64,000 nt of DNA, taken from assembly GCF_018283645.1 (NCBI RefSeq), contig NZ_JAGSXH010000012.1, positions 24,685 through 88,684 on the forward strand, written 5' to 3'. This document shows positions 40,161 through 49,391 of this stretch, in pieces; position 1 is the stretch's first letter; every line of letters begins with the position of its first letter. The stretch comes from Actinocrinis puniceicyclus. Its GTDB lineage: Bacteria > Actinomycetota > Actinomycetes > Streptomycetales > Catenulisporaceae. A program made the translations under genes and the position numbers. Below the pieces are notes generated by a model. It was not told the DNA's origin, did no database searches, and saw only the letters and a list, made by a program, of their open reading frames with translations.

Positions 40161-41093
40161 TCAGGAGTGGCCGAGCACGGCCTCTTCATCCGCCGCGAAC
40201 TGCGCGGCGTCCTTGTCCTGCCCGACGGCCGTGGTCTTGAACTGGACCGACCCGGAGGGGTGCAGCTGGACCTGATCGACCGCGTACTCGTCGACGATCG
40301 GCTCGCCCAGTTCGGCCGCGTCGGGCACGACCGCCGCCTCGGAATGGCCACCGCACCCGAAGTCGAGCCCGACGACGTGGCCGTCGGCCGGGGAGTACTC
40401 GTTCGCGCACACGCCGAACGCCTGGCTCAGCGTCCCGCGCAGCGGGGTGAGGAAGCCGCAGCTCGCGCAGCTGGCCGGAGCGGCCTGCGCGATCGGGGCG
40501 GCCCCGCCGAAGGATTCGCTCCAGCGCTGCGCGGCGCTTTCCCGACCGGTCAGCGACAACACCCGAACGCGGCCGAGACCGAGTTCGAAGGCGATCAGCG
40601 GAAGGCTGTCGCGCTGCGGCTCGTCCGGTGCCGCGTCGCCGGCCGGCATCGGGGCCCGGTCCCGCAGGGGCTTCGGTTCCGTCTCGTCGGCGCCGGTGTA
40701 GCCCGGTTCCAGCCGCGGGTCGTCCGCCGCGGTCGGCAGCAGATCTCCGACGCCGATGTCACCGGGCTGGATGCGCTCGCTCCACGGCAGCCAGCGCGGC
40801 GCCAGGATCGCGCCCTCGCCCGGAAGCAGGACGGTCTCGTCGACGGTGACCTGCTTGGAGCGCGAGGCCCTGGTGACCGTGACCGCCCAGCGCCAGCCGA
40901 CGTAGCCGCGCTCCCGGGCCGCGAAATGGTGGGTGACGGTGCGTTCGCCGTCCGCGACGACGCCCAGATGCTCGCCGACTCGCCCGATGCCGGCAACATC
41001 CTCCGCCCCGGCAAAGGCGAGATCGACCGCGTCGGCGCATGCCTGGTCCAGCGCAGGGGTACGGCTCGGCCTCGTCTTGGTCGTCGCACTCAC
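40161..41093 (-). CDS. DUF3027 protein with a cysteine cluster
   Basis: 310 residues from the GTG at 41091-41093 (VSATTKTRPSRTPALDQACA); a TTG 16 codons earlier, with GGGAG upstream, is the alternative. The N-terminal half (VGWRWAVTVTRASRSKQVTV; LLPGEGAILAPRWLPW) matches the actinobacterial DUF3027 family as I remember it. Four or more cysteines in APASCASCGFLTPL, FGVCANEYSP and LDFGCGGHSE suggest a zinc site in the C-terminal half. The function is unknown. It is divergent from the MFS gene upstream of mqnB, a conserved neighbourhood. Confidence 0.85.
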   Translation of the reverse strand: MSATTKTRPSRTPALDQACADAVDLAFAGAEDVAGIGRVGEHLGVVADGERTVTHHFAARERGYVGWRWAVTVTRASRSKQVTVDETVLLPGEGAILAPRWLPWSERIQPGDIGVGDLLPTAADDPRLEPGYTGADETEPKPLRDRAPMPAGDAAPDEPQRDSLPLIAFELGLGRVRVLSLTGRESAAQRWSESFGGAAPIAQAAPASCASCGFLTPLRGTLSQAFGVCANEYSPADGHVVGLDFGCGGHSEAAVVPDAAELGEPIVDEYAVDQVQLHPSGSVQFKTTAVGQDKDAAQFAADEEAVLGHS

Positions 41094-41170
41094 GGGGACG
41101 ATGTTAGTCGGTCCCGGCTGCGTCTGGTGGACACGAGACAACTAAGGCGCTCCCGCGCGAGGATAGGCAT

Positions 41171-42895
41171 GTGACTACTGGTAGGCGGAACCCTCGCGGG
41201 TACGGGGAGGGTCAGTCCGACGCTGATGCGCCGACTGAGCGCATGAGGCTGCCGGAACAGGGTGCCGGCGGATCAGACCCGAATATGCAGACGACTGCAT
41301 CAGAGACCGTGGGCCTAAGAATCACCAAGCCTCTGATAACGCGCCGACCGGATGAGCACTGGACGCGGCAACGTCCCACGCACGAATCTTCCACACGCGG
41401 CCGGGACGGACAGGCAACACCGCGGGAAGGACAGGCATCGCCAGATGCCACTCCGGTCGGCTCGCCCGCGCCCGAAGACCCGACGATCGCCACCGCCCCG
41501 GGCCTGGACGCGACGCGCGTCGGGCCACCCGATCCCGACGACGCGGTACAGCGCGGCATGCGTGCGGTCAAACGCTCCGCGGGACGCGGGATCGACGCAG
41601 CGGACGCCGTCTACGGACGCATCCAGCGCGTCACCCACGCCGAGGGTGCGGGCGAGTCAGGGCTGGCGAACGTGCTGGAGATGGGCGCGGTGATCGGCGC
41701 CGGAGACATCCTGGTGACGCTGGCGCTGGCCAATTCGCTGTTCTTCTCGGTGCAGCCGAACGAGGCGCGCGCGAAGGTCGCGCTCTACCTGCTGATCACC
41801 ATGGTCCCGTTCACCTTGCTGGCGCCGCTGATCGGCCCGCTGCTGGACCGGCTGCGCGGCGGCCGGCGCTTCGCGATGGCGGTCACGGCACTGGCGCGGG
41901 CGCTGCTGTGCCTGGTGCTGGCCAGGACGATCAGCGGCGGCGGGCTGGCCCTGTACCCGGCCGCCTTCGGCTGCCTTGCCGCCGCCAAGGCGTACGGGGT
42001 CAGCCGCGCCGCGGTGATCCCGCGGGTCCTGCCGCCGGGCACGACGCTGGTCCGGGCGAACTCACGGATCTCGTTGACGGCGCTCGCGGCCACGATGGTG
42101 GCCACGCCGATCGGCCTGGGCCTCGGCGCGATCGGGCCGGCGTGGACGCTCGGCTTCGCGGCGCTGGTCTTCCTCGTGGGCACCTGGCTGGCGATCAGGC
42201 TGCCCAAGATCGTCGACTCGAACGAGGGTGAGCTGAAGGCGCAGTTGCGCAAGCGGGACCGCGGTCCGGACGCCACGCTGGCCGAGTCGATGCCGGATCG
42301 CAGGCTGCGCTCGGTCGGCCCTTCGGTGCTGCTGGCGCTGCGCGCCAACGCCGCGCTGCGGGCGTTCTCCGGCTTCCTGAGCCTGTTCATCGCCTTCCTG
42401 GTGCGCAGCCACCCGCTCGGCGGGCTCAAGAGCCTGACCGCGGTCGGCGTGTTCGCGGCGGCGGTCTTCGCCGGCAGCGCACTGGGCTCGCTGCTCGGCA
42501 AGTTGTTGCGCGATCGCGACCCGGAGGCCATCATCACCGCTTCGGTCGCGCTGGCCGCGGTGATCGCGATCGTCGCCGCGTTCTTCTACGGGCTGGCGAT
42601 GGTTCTGGTGCTCGCCGCCGCGGCGGGCATGGCGCCCTCCCTGTCCAAACTCTCCCTCGACGCGCTGTTGCAGCGCGACACGCTGGAGCGGGTGCGGACA
42701 TCGGCATTTGCGCGCTCTGAGACGCTGCTCCAGCTCTGCTGGGTGCTTGGCGGCGCGGTGGGGCTGGCGCTGCCGTCCAACGGTGTTCTCGGGCTGAGCC
42801 TCGGAGCGGCCGGACTGAGCATCATGGCTCTGCTGACCATGAAGGCGCTGTATGACCTGCGCTGGCAGTCGGCGGGGGCTCAGGTAGCGTCCTGA
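41171..42895 (+). CDS. MFS transporter with long polar N-terminal extension
   Basis: 574 residues from a GTG at 41171. The first ~155 residues are hydrophilic and disordered (GRDGQATPREGQASPDATPV). About 12 membrane segments follow from ~175 (VIGAGDILVTLALANSLFFS; RLRGGRRFAMAVTALARALL), with a charged central loop (SNEGELKAQLRKRDRGPDAT). The substrate is unknown. It is followed after 2 bp by mqnB, so it may be in the menaquinone operon or simply share its promoter. The divergent DUF3027 gene starts 77 bp away. Confidence 0.85.
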   Translation: MTTGRRNPRGYGEGQSDADAPTERMRLPEQGAGGSDPNMQTTASETVGLRITKPLITRRPDEHWTRQRPTHESSTRGRDGQATPREGQASPDATPVGSPAPEDPTIATAPGLDATRVGPPDPDDAVQRGMRAVKRSAGRGIDAADAVYGRIQRVTHAEGAGESGLANVLEMGAVIGAGDILVTLALANSLFFSVQPNEARAKVALYLLITMVPFTLLAPLIGPLLDRLRGGRRFAMAVTALARALLCLVLARTISGGGLALYPAAFGCLAAAKAYGVSRAAVIPRVLPPGTTLVRANSRISLTALAATMVATPIGLGLGAIGPAWTLGFAALVFLVGTWLAIRLPKIVDSNEGELKAQLRKRDRGPDATLAESMPDRRLRSVGPSVLLALRANAALRAFSGFLSLFIAFLVRSHPLGGLKSLTAVGVFAAAVFAGSALGSLLGKLLRDRDPEAIITASVALAAVIAIVAAFFYGLAMVLVLAAAAGMAPSLSKLSLDALLQRDTLERVRTSAFARSETLLQLCWVLGGAVGLALPSNGVLGLSLGAAGLSIMALLTMKALYDLRWQSAGAQVAS

Positions 42896-42897
42896 GC

Positions 42898-43557
42898 GTG
42901 AATCCCAACCCTAGGCGCTGCCTGGTCGTCACGGCGGTCGAGGCGGAGCGTGCTGCGTTCGAGCGCGGGCTCGCCGGATCGGCGCGCGACCTGCGCGCCG
43001 CGGTGACGCTGCTGGCCGGCGGAGTCGGCGCGGCGATGGCTGCGGCGGCGACCGCGGCGACTCTGGCCCGTGAGCCCTACGACGTGGTCGTCAGCGCGGG
43101 AATCGGCGGAGTGTTCCCGGAGCGCGGAGGGCTCGCGGACCTGCTGGTCGCCGAACGGATCATCGCCGCCGATCTGGGCGCGGACGGGCCGGAGGGCTTC
43201 CGGTCCGTGACCGAACTCGGATTCGGCGTGACGGTGGTCGAGGCGCTGGCGCCGCATCCGCTCACGCCCGTGAACGGATGTGAGGTGGTGCGCGGGGACC
43301 TGCTGACGGTGAACACCGGCACCGGCACCGCTGACCGCGCGGCCTGGCTGCGTGCCCGCCACCCGGCGGCGGTCGGCGAGGCGATGGAGGGTTACGGTGT
43401 GGCTGTGGCCGCCGCGCGGTTCGGCCTGCCGGTCGCCGAGATCCGCGCGGCCTCCAACCTGGTCGGTCCGCGTGACCGCGCGGCCTGGCGGATCGGAGAG
43501 GCGCTGGACACGCTGGCGCGGGCCGCGGTGCCGATCATGGAAGGACTGCTGGGTTGA
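42898..43557 (+). CDS. mqnB: Futalosine hydrolase
   Basis: 219 residues from a GTG two bases after the MFS stop. A nucleoside phosphorylase-fold enzyme that removes the base from (aminodeoxy)futalosine in the alternative menaquinone pathway. Visible are VVTAVEAERAAFERGLAG, SAGIGGVFPERGGLADLLVA, the substrate-binding EAMEGYGVAVAAARFGLPV, and EIRAASNLVGPRDRAAW. It overlaps mqnD by 4 bp (TTGA). The other mqn genes are not in the window. Confidence 0.93.
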   Translation: MNPNPRRCLVVTAVEAERAAFERGLAGSARDLRAAVTLLAGGVGAAMAAAATAATLAREPYDVVVSAGIGGVFPERGGLADLLVAERIIAADLGADGPEGFRSVTELGFGVTVVEALAPHPLTPVNGCEVVRGDLLTVNTGTGTADRAAWLRARHPAAVGEAMEGYGVAVAAARFGLPVAEIRAASNLVGPRDRAAWRIGEALDTLARAAVPIMEGLLG

Positions 43558-44534
43558 GTGCGGACTCGACTGCGCCCCGGGACGCGGCGCACACGGAAGG
43601 CGTGCTGAGCATCGCCTACTCCCCCTGTCCGAACGACACGTTCGTGTTCCACGCGTGGTCGCACGGTCTGATCGAAGGCGCGCCACGGATCGAGGTCACC
43701 CACGCGGACATCGACGTGACCAACAACCTCGTGCGCGAGGGTGGCCTGGATGTGATGAAGATCTCATATGCCGCGCTACCGGAGGCGCTGCCGGATTATG
43801 CGCTGCTGCCGTGCGGTGGCGCGCTCGGGCGCGGCTGCGGACCGCTGGTGCTGACCGGACCGGGCGACGCGCCACCCGCTTCCGGCGGCCGGACGCTCGA
43901 AGGCCGGACGCTCGAAGGCCGGACGCTCGAAGGCCGGACGCTCGAAGGCCGGACGCTCGAAGGCCGGACGCTCGAAGGCCGGACGGTCGCGGTGCCGAGC
44001 CTCAAGTCCACGGCGTATCTGCTCTTCCGCCACTGGGTTCGGGAGCAGGTGCCCGGCGGCGTCGCCGGACTCGGCGAGGTGGTGGTGCTGCCGTTCCACG
44101 AGATCATGCCGGCGGTGCGCGACGGCGCGGTGGACGCGGGACTGGTGATCCACGAGGCGCGATTCACCTACCCCGCGTTCGGCCTGCGCTGCCTCGCCGA
44201 TCTGGGCGACTGGTGGGAGGCGGTGACCGGGGCGCCGATCCCGCTCGGCGCGATCGTCGCGCGCCGCTCGCTGGGCCGCGAGCGGATCGCCGAACTCGCC
44301 CGGGTCGTGCGCGCGTCGGTGGATCACGCCTTCGCGCACCCCGAGGACTCCCACGACTACGTCATGCAGCAGGCGCAGGAACTCGACCCTGAGGTCGCGA
44401 AGGCGCATATCGCGCTCTATGTGAACGACTTCACCCGCGACCTCGGGCCGGAGGGCTACGCGGCCGTGCGCAGGCTGCTCGGCCCCGCCCTGCCCGAGGG
44501 CGCGAGGCTCGAACCGGACGAGGCGCACCCCTGA
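43554..44534 (+). CDS. mqnD: 1,4-dihydroxy-6-naphthoate synthase
   Basis: 326 residues from a TTG overlapping the mqnB stop (a later GTG at codon 17 is an alternative start). It forms 1,4-dihydroxy-6-naphthoate from cyclic dehypoxanthinyl futalosine. SIAYSPCPNDTFVFHAWSHG, DVTNNLVREGGLDVMKISYA and a late AIVARRSLGRERIAELARVV are typical. Between residues ~112 and 144, a loop carries six perfect GRTLE repeats and a last GRTVAVPSLKSTAY; the repeated part is an insertion relative to the family. A hairpin spans its stop codon. Confidence 0.92.
   Translation: MSADSTAPRDAAHTEGVLSIAYSPCPNDTFVFHAWSHGLIEGAPRIEVTHADIDVTNNLVREGGLDVMKISYAALPEALPDYALLPCGGALGRGCGPLVLTGPGDAPPASGGRTLEGRTLEGRTLEGRTLEGRTLEGRTLEGRTVAVPSLKSTAYLLFRHWVREQVPGGVAGLGEVVVLPFHEIMPAVRDGAVDAGLVIHEARFTYPAFGLRCLADLGDWWEAVTGAPIPLGAIVARRSLGRERIAELARVVRASVDHAFAHPEDSHDYVMQQAQELDPEVAKAHIALYVNDFTRDLGPEGYAAVRRLLGPALPEGARLEPDEAHP
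43887..43985. repeat. 15-bp tandem repeat (6.6 copies) inside mqnD
   Basis: Six identical copies of GGCCGGACGCTCGAA plus nine bases of a seventh, encoding (GRTLE)6. Identity at the DNA level, including third positions, shows recent expansion. The last unit blends into the ancestral GRTVAVPS strand. Confidence 0.97.
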
Positions 44535-44548
44535 CGGTGCGCCTCGTC
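44517..44548. terminator. Hairpin over the mqnD stop codon
   Basis: A perfect 13-bp stem (GACGAGGCGCACC and complement), loop CCTGAC, with the TGA stop in and beside the loop. No T-run. It lies between converging mqnD and the cold-shock gene and may terminate both. Confidence 0.65.
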
Positions 44549-44646
44549 GGGCGAGGTGACCCCACGGCCGGACCGGTCATGCGGCCGGTCAGGTGCCGCG
44601 GGTCCGGTCAAGCGGCCGATCAGGCGCGGTCCGACCGGGCGAGCTG

Positions 44647-45030
44647 TCAGGCGTCGAGCTGGTCGGCGACGGCTCGCAGCAGCTTGGCCACCTTCTGGGC
44701 CGTGTCCCGATCCGGGTACTTGCCGCGGCGCAGCGTGTTCGATGCGTGGTCGAGCACCTTGATGACGTCCTCGACGATGACCACCAACTCGTCCGCGGGC
44801 TTGCGGGCCGCTGCGGCGACGGACGGCCGGGTATCGAGCAGGTGCAGGTTCAGCGCGCTCTCGCCCCGGCGGCCCTCGGCCACCCCGAACTCCACCCGCT
44901 GACCGGGCTTGAGCGCCGTCGTCCCGGCGGGCAGGGCCGAGGAGTGGACGTGGACATCGCCGCCGTCATCGCGCGTGATGAATCCGTAACCCTTTTCGGC
45001 GTTGTACCACTTCACCTTGCCGGTTGGCAC
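44647..45030 (-). CDS. Cold-shock domain protein with C-terminal helical extension
   Basis: 127 residues from a GTG with TGAGGT upstream. The cold-shock domain (1-67) has RNP1 KGYGFITRDDG and RNP2-like DVHVHSSAL, so it should bind single-stranded RNA/DNA. Unlike ordinary ~66-residue Csps, a ~60-residue tail follows (ADELVVIVEDVIKVLDHASN ... AQKVAKLLRAVADQLDA), predicted to be two helices. The same gene is beside mqnD in other actinomycetes, as I recall. The tail may dimerise the protein or contact a partner. Convergent with mqnD. Confidence 0.92.
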   Translation of the reverse strand: MPTGKVKWYNAEKGYGFITRDDGGDVHVHSSALPAGTTALKPGQRVEFGVAEGRRGESALNLHLLDTRPSVAAAARKPADELVVIVEDVIKVLDHASNTLRRGKYPDRDTAQKVAKLLRAVADQLDA

Positions 45031-45329
45031 GGGACTACCTCATCCGTCTTGTCGTCGCTGGAGTGCTTGCAGAGCCCGAGGGCGCGGTAGAGCGCGCTCG
45101 TCGCGTCACCCTGATGAGTTAAGGCTAGCTGGCGATCTACCGACGGTCACCAGTGTTACCCGGGCACGTTACCGCCCCGGAAGTCGCAGGTTCGAAACAA
45201 GGCGGCCCGTCTCTCAACTGTAGACGGAGCGAGTTCCACTAAGACGCCCCTGCATAACAATCCATCATGAGGCGGTCGCTCAGTGTCCTTCACGGCTGCG
45301 TTCACCGAGCCGCACGGCGCGGCCGAGGA
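45031..45329. other. Intergenic region upstream of the long cold-shock gene
   Basis: 299 bp with no supported gene. It should contain the cold-shock promoter and leader. A GTTCGAAA stretch near 45191-45199 looks like a tRNA T-loop, but no cloverleaf can be completed around it. Confidence 0.4.
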
Positions 45330-46280
45330 TTACAGCTGACGGGTGATGCCGCGGGCCAGCCGCCAGCTCAGGAAGAGCGCGGCCAGCAGCGCGGCGATCC
45401 GCGGGAGGGTACCGAAGAACGAAGCCGCTCCGGAGAGCAGGTCGGAGGTGTTCACCGCGGTCCCGCCCCAGAAACCGCGCTGATGCAGCCAGAACCCGAG
45501 GGCGTAGACCAGACCGGTGGCCACCGGCACGCCCACCACCAGCGCCCATTTCTCCACCGGGGTGAAGTAGCGCGAGGTGCAGGCGATCAGCGCGGCCAGC
45601 AGCAAGACCACCCACTGCCCGAGCACCGCGCCGACCAGGAACACCGCGATCGCCAGCGCCTCCCAAGGGCGCGCCTTGGGACCGTACAGCCAGGCGGTGC
45701 GAATCCGCGCCACCGCCGGGGCGAGCGGCTGCGGCTCCTCCAGCCCGCCCAGATCCGGCAGGATCATCGTCATGGTCGTCTCGGTGGCGGCCGCGGGCGG
45801 AGCCGGCGCGGCGAGCGCGCCGACCGTCTCGACCGAGTGCTCGGGAGCGAAGGGATCCGGGTCGAGGCACAGCTCGGGACCGTCCGCCGCAATGCGCGGG
45901 GCTACGGCCGCCTGGTTCAGCGGCACGTTCGGGCCGCCCGACGGGGAGCCGCCGACCAGCAGCGCGGCCAGGTCGTCGGTGATCGGCACCTGCGGACCGT
46001 CGCTGGCCCGCGCCAGGCGTGCGGTCAGCCGGGCCTGGTAGTCGGGATCGCGCTGCACCTCGCTGTCCACCACGGTGACCGGGTCGCCGAGGCGGCGCAG
46101 AATGCCGTCGAGGGTCGCCAGGTCGAGGCCGCGCCGGGCCCGCTCCCGTTCGATGGTGTCGCGCAGGGAATCGACGAGCCTGATGCGCGCGGCCGGGGAG
46201 AGCTTGCCGGAAGCCTCGTCCGCAACCTCGCTCAGATACCCGAACAACCGCTGTTCGGGCTGGATCTTCGTGCTCTTCAT
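45330..46280 (-). CDS. Membrane protein with N-terminal helical (HAAS-like) domain
   Basis: 316 residues from the ATG at 46278-46280, with GGGGAAG upstream; a TTG five codons earlier is less likely. Residues ~10-75 are helical and charged (LSPAARIRLVDSLRDTIERE ... LRRLGDPVTVV), like the HAAS domain linked to PadR-type regulators. A Pro/Ala-rich linker (~85-175) leads to about four membrane helices (EALAIAVFLVGAVLGQWVVL; WALVVGVPVATGLVYALGFW; LPRIAALLAALFLSW). The function is unknown. No partner regulator is adjacent. It is divergent from cutC. Confidence 0.8.
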   Translation of the reverse strand: MKSTKIQPEQRLFGYLSEVADEASGKLSPAARIRLVDSLRDTIERERARRGLDLATLDGILRRLGDPVTVVDSEVQRDPDYQARLTARLARASDGPQVPITDDLAALLVGGSPSGGPNVPLNQAAVAPRIAADGPELCLDPDPFAPEHSVETVGALAAPAPPAAATETTMTMILPDLGGLEEPQPLAPAVARIRTAWLYGPKARPWEALAIAVFLVGAVLGQWVVLLLAALIACTSRYFTPVEKWALVVGVPVATGLVYALGFWLHQRGFWGGTAVNTSDLLSGAASFFGTLPRIAALLAALFLSWRLARGITRQL

Positions 46281-46450
46281 CACTTCCCCACGCAATTCGG
46301 CCTCCCCTCACGCTCTCAGTCCTGGTATTCCCACCCTAGACGGGCAGCGCACCGGCGCGTGTAGCGCGCCCCGGGGCGCTCCACCGCTTCCGCCGGAAGT
46401 TCCGCGCCCCCCGTTCGCCGCCGCGAACGCCCCCATGGGAGGCTGACCCG

Positions 46451-47170
46451 GTGACGAAAGCGCTGCTCGAAGTCATCGCCCTGGACGCCACGGACGCGCG
46501 GCTCGCCGTCGAAGGCGGCGCGGACCGGCTCGAACTCGTCAGCTCGATGCGGAGCTCCGGATTCAATCCTTCCCTCGAAGCGTTCGCCTCCATTCGCGCG
46601 GCGGTGAATGTTCCACTGAGGGTCATGATCCGTTCACGCGACGGATTCCTGGCCGGCGGTCCCGGGGCGGCGAGTACGCTGGCGGCCTCGGCGCGGCAGC
46701 TGCGCGAGGCCGGCGCGGACCAGTTCGTGATGGGCTGGCTGGATCCGGAGGGCGCGGTGGACATGGCCGCGCTGGAGACGGTGCTCGGGGCGGCCGGCGG
46801 CGCGCCGTGGACCTTCCACAAAGCGATCGACCAGGCGGCTGACCGGGAGGCGGTCTACGCGGCGATCCGGACGCTGCCCGGGCTGGACACGGTGCTCACC
46901 TCCGGAGGTCCGTTCCCGGCCGCGCAGGGCATCGGAACACTGGCGCAGGAGGCCGCCCGCGAGGCGGCCAGGCCGGACGGCGTGACCCTGCTGGTGGGCG
47001 GCGGACTGCGGCTGGAGGACGTGCCCGCGCTGCGGACCGCGGGCCTGTCCGCGTTCCACATCGGAACCGCCGCGCGCTTCGGCGGCGACTGGAACGGGCC
47101 GGTCGACGCGGAGTTGGTCGCTTCCTGGCGCGCCGCCCTCGACGAGCCGCTCGGGGAGGCCGCGGCGTAG
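46451..47170 (+). CDS. cutC: CutC family protein
   Basis: 239 residues from a GTG with GGGAGG eight bases upstream. A TIM-barrel CutC protein: LEVIALDATDARLAVEGGAD at the N-terminus, PLRVMIRSRDGFLAG, FVMGWLDPEGAVDM, TFHKAIDQAADREAVYAAIR, and DTVLTSGGPFPAAQGIGTL. It was first linked to copper tolerance in E. coli, but the true activity is uncertain. Convergent with the helD-like gene. Confidence 0.92.
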   Translation: MTKALLEVIALDATDARLAVEGGADRLELVSSMRSSGFNPSLEAFASIRAAVNVPLRVMIRSRDGFLAGGPGAASTLAASARQLREAGADQFVMGWLDPEGAVDMAALETVLGAAGGAPWTFHKAIDQAADREAVYAAIRTLPGLDTVLTSGGPFPAAQGIGTLAQEAAREAARPDGVTLLVGGGLRLEDVPALRTAGLSAFHIGTAARFGGDWNGPVDAELVASWRAALDEPLGEAAA

Positions 47171-47225
47171 CACTCCCGCGGCCGCGTCCCGGCCCGCGCG
47201 CGCGGCCCTCGCCGGCCCGCGCGGG

Positions 47226-49391
47226 CTACCGCGCCCCGAGTTGCGAGGGCAGCGGCCGCGAGTGCAGTACGATCAGTGCGCTGACAGCCCGGGTCAACAC
47301 GACGTACAGGCGGCGCAGGCCCAACACCTCGGCGTATTCACCCTCGACGATGTCGGCCGGTTCGGCCACGATCACGAAGTCGTACTCGAGCCCTTTCGCG
47401 AGGCTGGCCGGGACGAGCGAGATGCGCGGCGCGGCCGGCTCCGGCTGCTGTTCTGACTCTGGCTCTGGCTCTGGCTCTGAGTCCGCTTGCGACGGTTCCG
47501 ACGAGCCTGCCGGGTCCGACGGGTCCGACGGGTCCGCGCCGAGCACGGCGTGCTCGAAACCGCGCTCGGTCAGGGCGCGCGTCAGCACGCCGATCGATGC
47601 GTCCGCCGCGATGATCCCGATCGAGCCCTCGGCGCCCAGAACACTCGCGGCCGCTTCGCCGATCGCGTACCCGACGTCGGCCACTTCGCGCACGTCGAGC
47701 GCGCCGTCCGCTTGCCGCACCGACGTCGGCGGGGCGAGTTGCGGCGCGGCGAAGGGCAGCAGCCTTGCCGCGTACTCGATCACCTGCCGCGGGACGCGGA
47801 AGCCCTGGGTCAGTTCCTCGCGCACGGCTTCGGGCTTGCCGAGGTGCCGCAACGTCTCCTCCCACGACCCGGCCGCCCACGCGGTGGTCGCCTGGGCCAC
47901 GTCGCCGAGCACGGTCGCCGAGCCCGTCGCGCAGCGCCGGCCCACCGCGCGGCACTGCATCGGGGAGAGGTCCTGCGCCTCGTCCAACACCACGTGAGCG
48001 AGTGAGTGGGCGCGGTCGAGCTGGTCGGCCAGTTCATCGAGCAGCACGGCGTCGGCCGCGCTCCAGCGCGCCGCGGCAAGGCTGCGCGGCGCCTTCGCAC
48101 CGGAGCGTTCCCAGCAGATCAGCGCCTGTTCCTCAGTGTCAAGCAGGCCGTCCGCCGCCGCGGCCAGCCGCTGCGCGGACGAGAGCAGCCCGAACAGCAG
48201 CTTGACCGGGTCGACCGCCGGCCACAGCCGGTCGACCAGTGCCTTGACCGGACGGGAGCGCGCCACCGCATCCTGCACCCGGTCGTCCGGGGATTCCCCG
48301 GCCGCCTCCATCCTCGTCAGCACGGCGTGCGCGATCCGCTGCGCGAGCATCGCCCGGCCGGCCGCGTACCGCACGCCACGCGCGCGGATGGCGTCGATGT
48401 GCTCCTGGACCTCGTAGGCGGGCATTCGCCACTTGCGCACGCCGCGAGTCACGATAAGGGCCTCGTCCGGCGCGGAAAGGCTCGACCACAGCGCGCGGTG
48501 CAGGACCTGCGCCATCCGCGCGTCGCCCTTGATCCGGGCGGCTTCGGCGGAGTCGGTGGCGCGCACGGTGAATCGCTGCGTGAAGTCCTTGGACACCAGT
48601 TCTTGCACGGTCGCCTGCGCGACTTCGAGCTCTCCGAGCGCGGGAAGCACCTGCTCGATGTACTTGAGGAACTGCCGGTTGGGGCCGACGACAAGCGCAC
48701 CACCGCGCCTGAGCCGTTCGCGGTGGGTGTAGAGGAGGTAGGCGACGCGGTGCAGGCCGACCGCGGTCTTTCCGGTGCCCGGGGCGCCCTGTACGCACAC
48801 CGAAGCGGCCAGGTCCGCGCGGACGATCTCGTCCTGCTCGGGCTGGATGGTGGCGACGATGTCCCGCATCGGCCCGACGCGCGGGCGCTCGATCTCCGCG
48901 GTCAGGATCCTGCTTCCGGGCGGCCCGGCGGCCACGGCGCCGTCCAGTGGCTCGTCCTCGAAGGCGGTCAACTCACCGCCGGAGAAACCGAAGCGGCGGC
49001 GCAGCGCGAGGCCGTGCGGGTCCTTCCCGCTGGCCCGGTAGAAAGCGACGGACACCGGCGCGCGCCAGTCGATGACCATCGGGTCGCCGGCCGCGTCGTG
49101 CACGTGCCGGCGGCCGACGTAGTAGCGCTCGCCCTGATACCGGCTCGGCAGTTCGCGTGAGTAGTCCAGCCGGCCGAAGAAGAGTGGCACGTCCGGGTGA
49201 TCCAGCAGTGCCGCGGCGCGGGCCTGGATCGCCTGGTGCAGCACCTCGGTGGACACGGCGTTGCCGCCCTGCGCCCTGAGTGCCAGCGTCTCGTCGCGCA
49301 TGGCGCGAAGCGCGGCGCGGGAGGCGGCCAGGTGTGCGCGTTCGGCGCGGATCACGGGGTCATCGCCGGACTGCGGCATGGGAGAAGGCAC
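47226..49391 (-). CDS. HelD/HelR-like superfamily 1 ATPase
   Basis: 721 residues from a GTG at 49389-49391 with GGAG five bases upstream (an ATG four codons on lacks a site). HelD-type proteins are UvrD-related motors that free stalled RNA polymerase; HelR in actinobacteria displaces rifamycins. Seen: an N-terminal coiled coil (~10-45, VIRAERAHLAASRAALRAMR), DYSRELPSRYQGERYYVGRR, Walker A GAPGTGKT (202-209), VLDEAQDLSPMQCRAVG (Walker B), and a C-terminal VLTRAVSALIVL box. A low-complexity insert near residue ~620-650 has DPSDPSD and EPEPEP repeats. No rifamycin-associated element was recognised upstream. Confidence 0.9.
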   Translation of the reverse strand: MPSPMPQSGDDPVIRAERAHLAASRAALRAMRDETLALRAQGGNAVSTEVLHQAIQARAAALLDHPDVPLFFGRLDYSRELPSRYQGERYYVGRRHVHDAAGDPMVIDWRAPVSVAFYRASGKDPHGLALRRRFGFSGGELTAFEDEPLDGAVAAGPPGSRILTAEIERPRVGPMRDIVATIQPEQDEIVRADLAASVCVQGAPGTGKTAVGLHRVAYLLYTHRERLRRGGALVVGPNRQFLKYIEQVLPALGELEVAQATVQELVSKDFTQRFTVRATDSAEAARIKGDARMAQVLHRALWSSLSAPDEALIVTRGVRKWRMPAYEVQEHIDAIRARGVRYAAGRAMLAQRIAHAVLTRMEAAGESPDDRVQDAVARSRPVKALVDRLWPAVDPVKLLFGLLSSAQRLAAAADGLLDTEEQALICWERSGAKAPRSLAAARWSAADAVLLDELADQLDRAHSLAHVVLDEAQDLSPMQCRAVGRRCATGSATVLGDVAQATTAWAAGSWEETLRHLGKPEAVREELTQGFRVPRQVIEYAARLLPFAAPQLAPPTSVRQADGALDVREVADVGYAIGEAAASVLGAEGSIGIIAADASIGVLTRALTERGFEHAVLGADPSDPSDPAGSSEPSQADSEPEPEPESEQQPEPAAPRISLVPASLAKGLEYDFVIVAEPADIVEGEYAEVLGLRRLYVVLTRAVSALIVLHSRPLPSQLGAR

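Noticed and set aside
45160..45230. tRNA-like GTTCGAAA segment
   Set aside because: No acceptor or anticodon stem can be paired around it.
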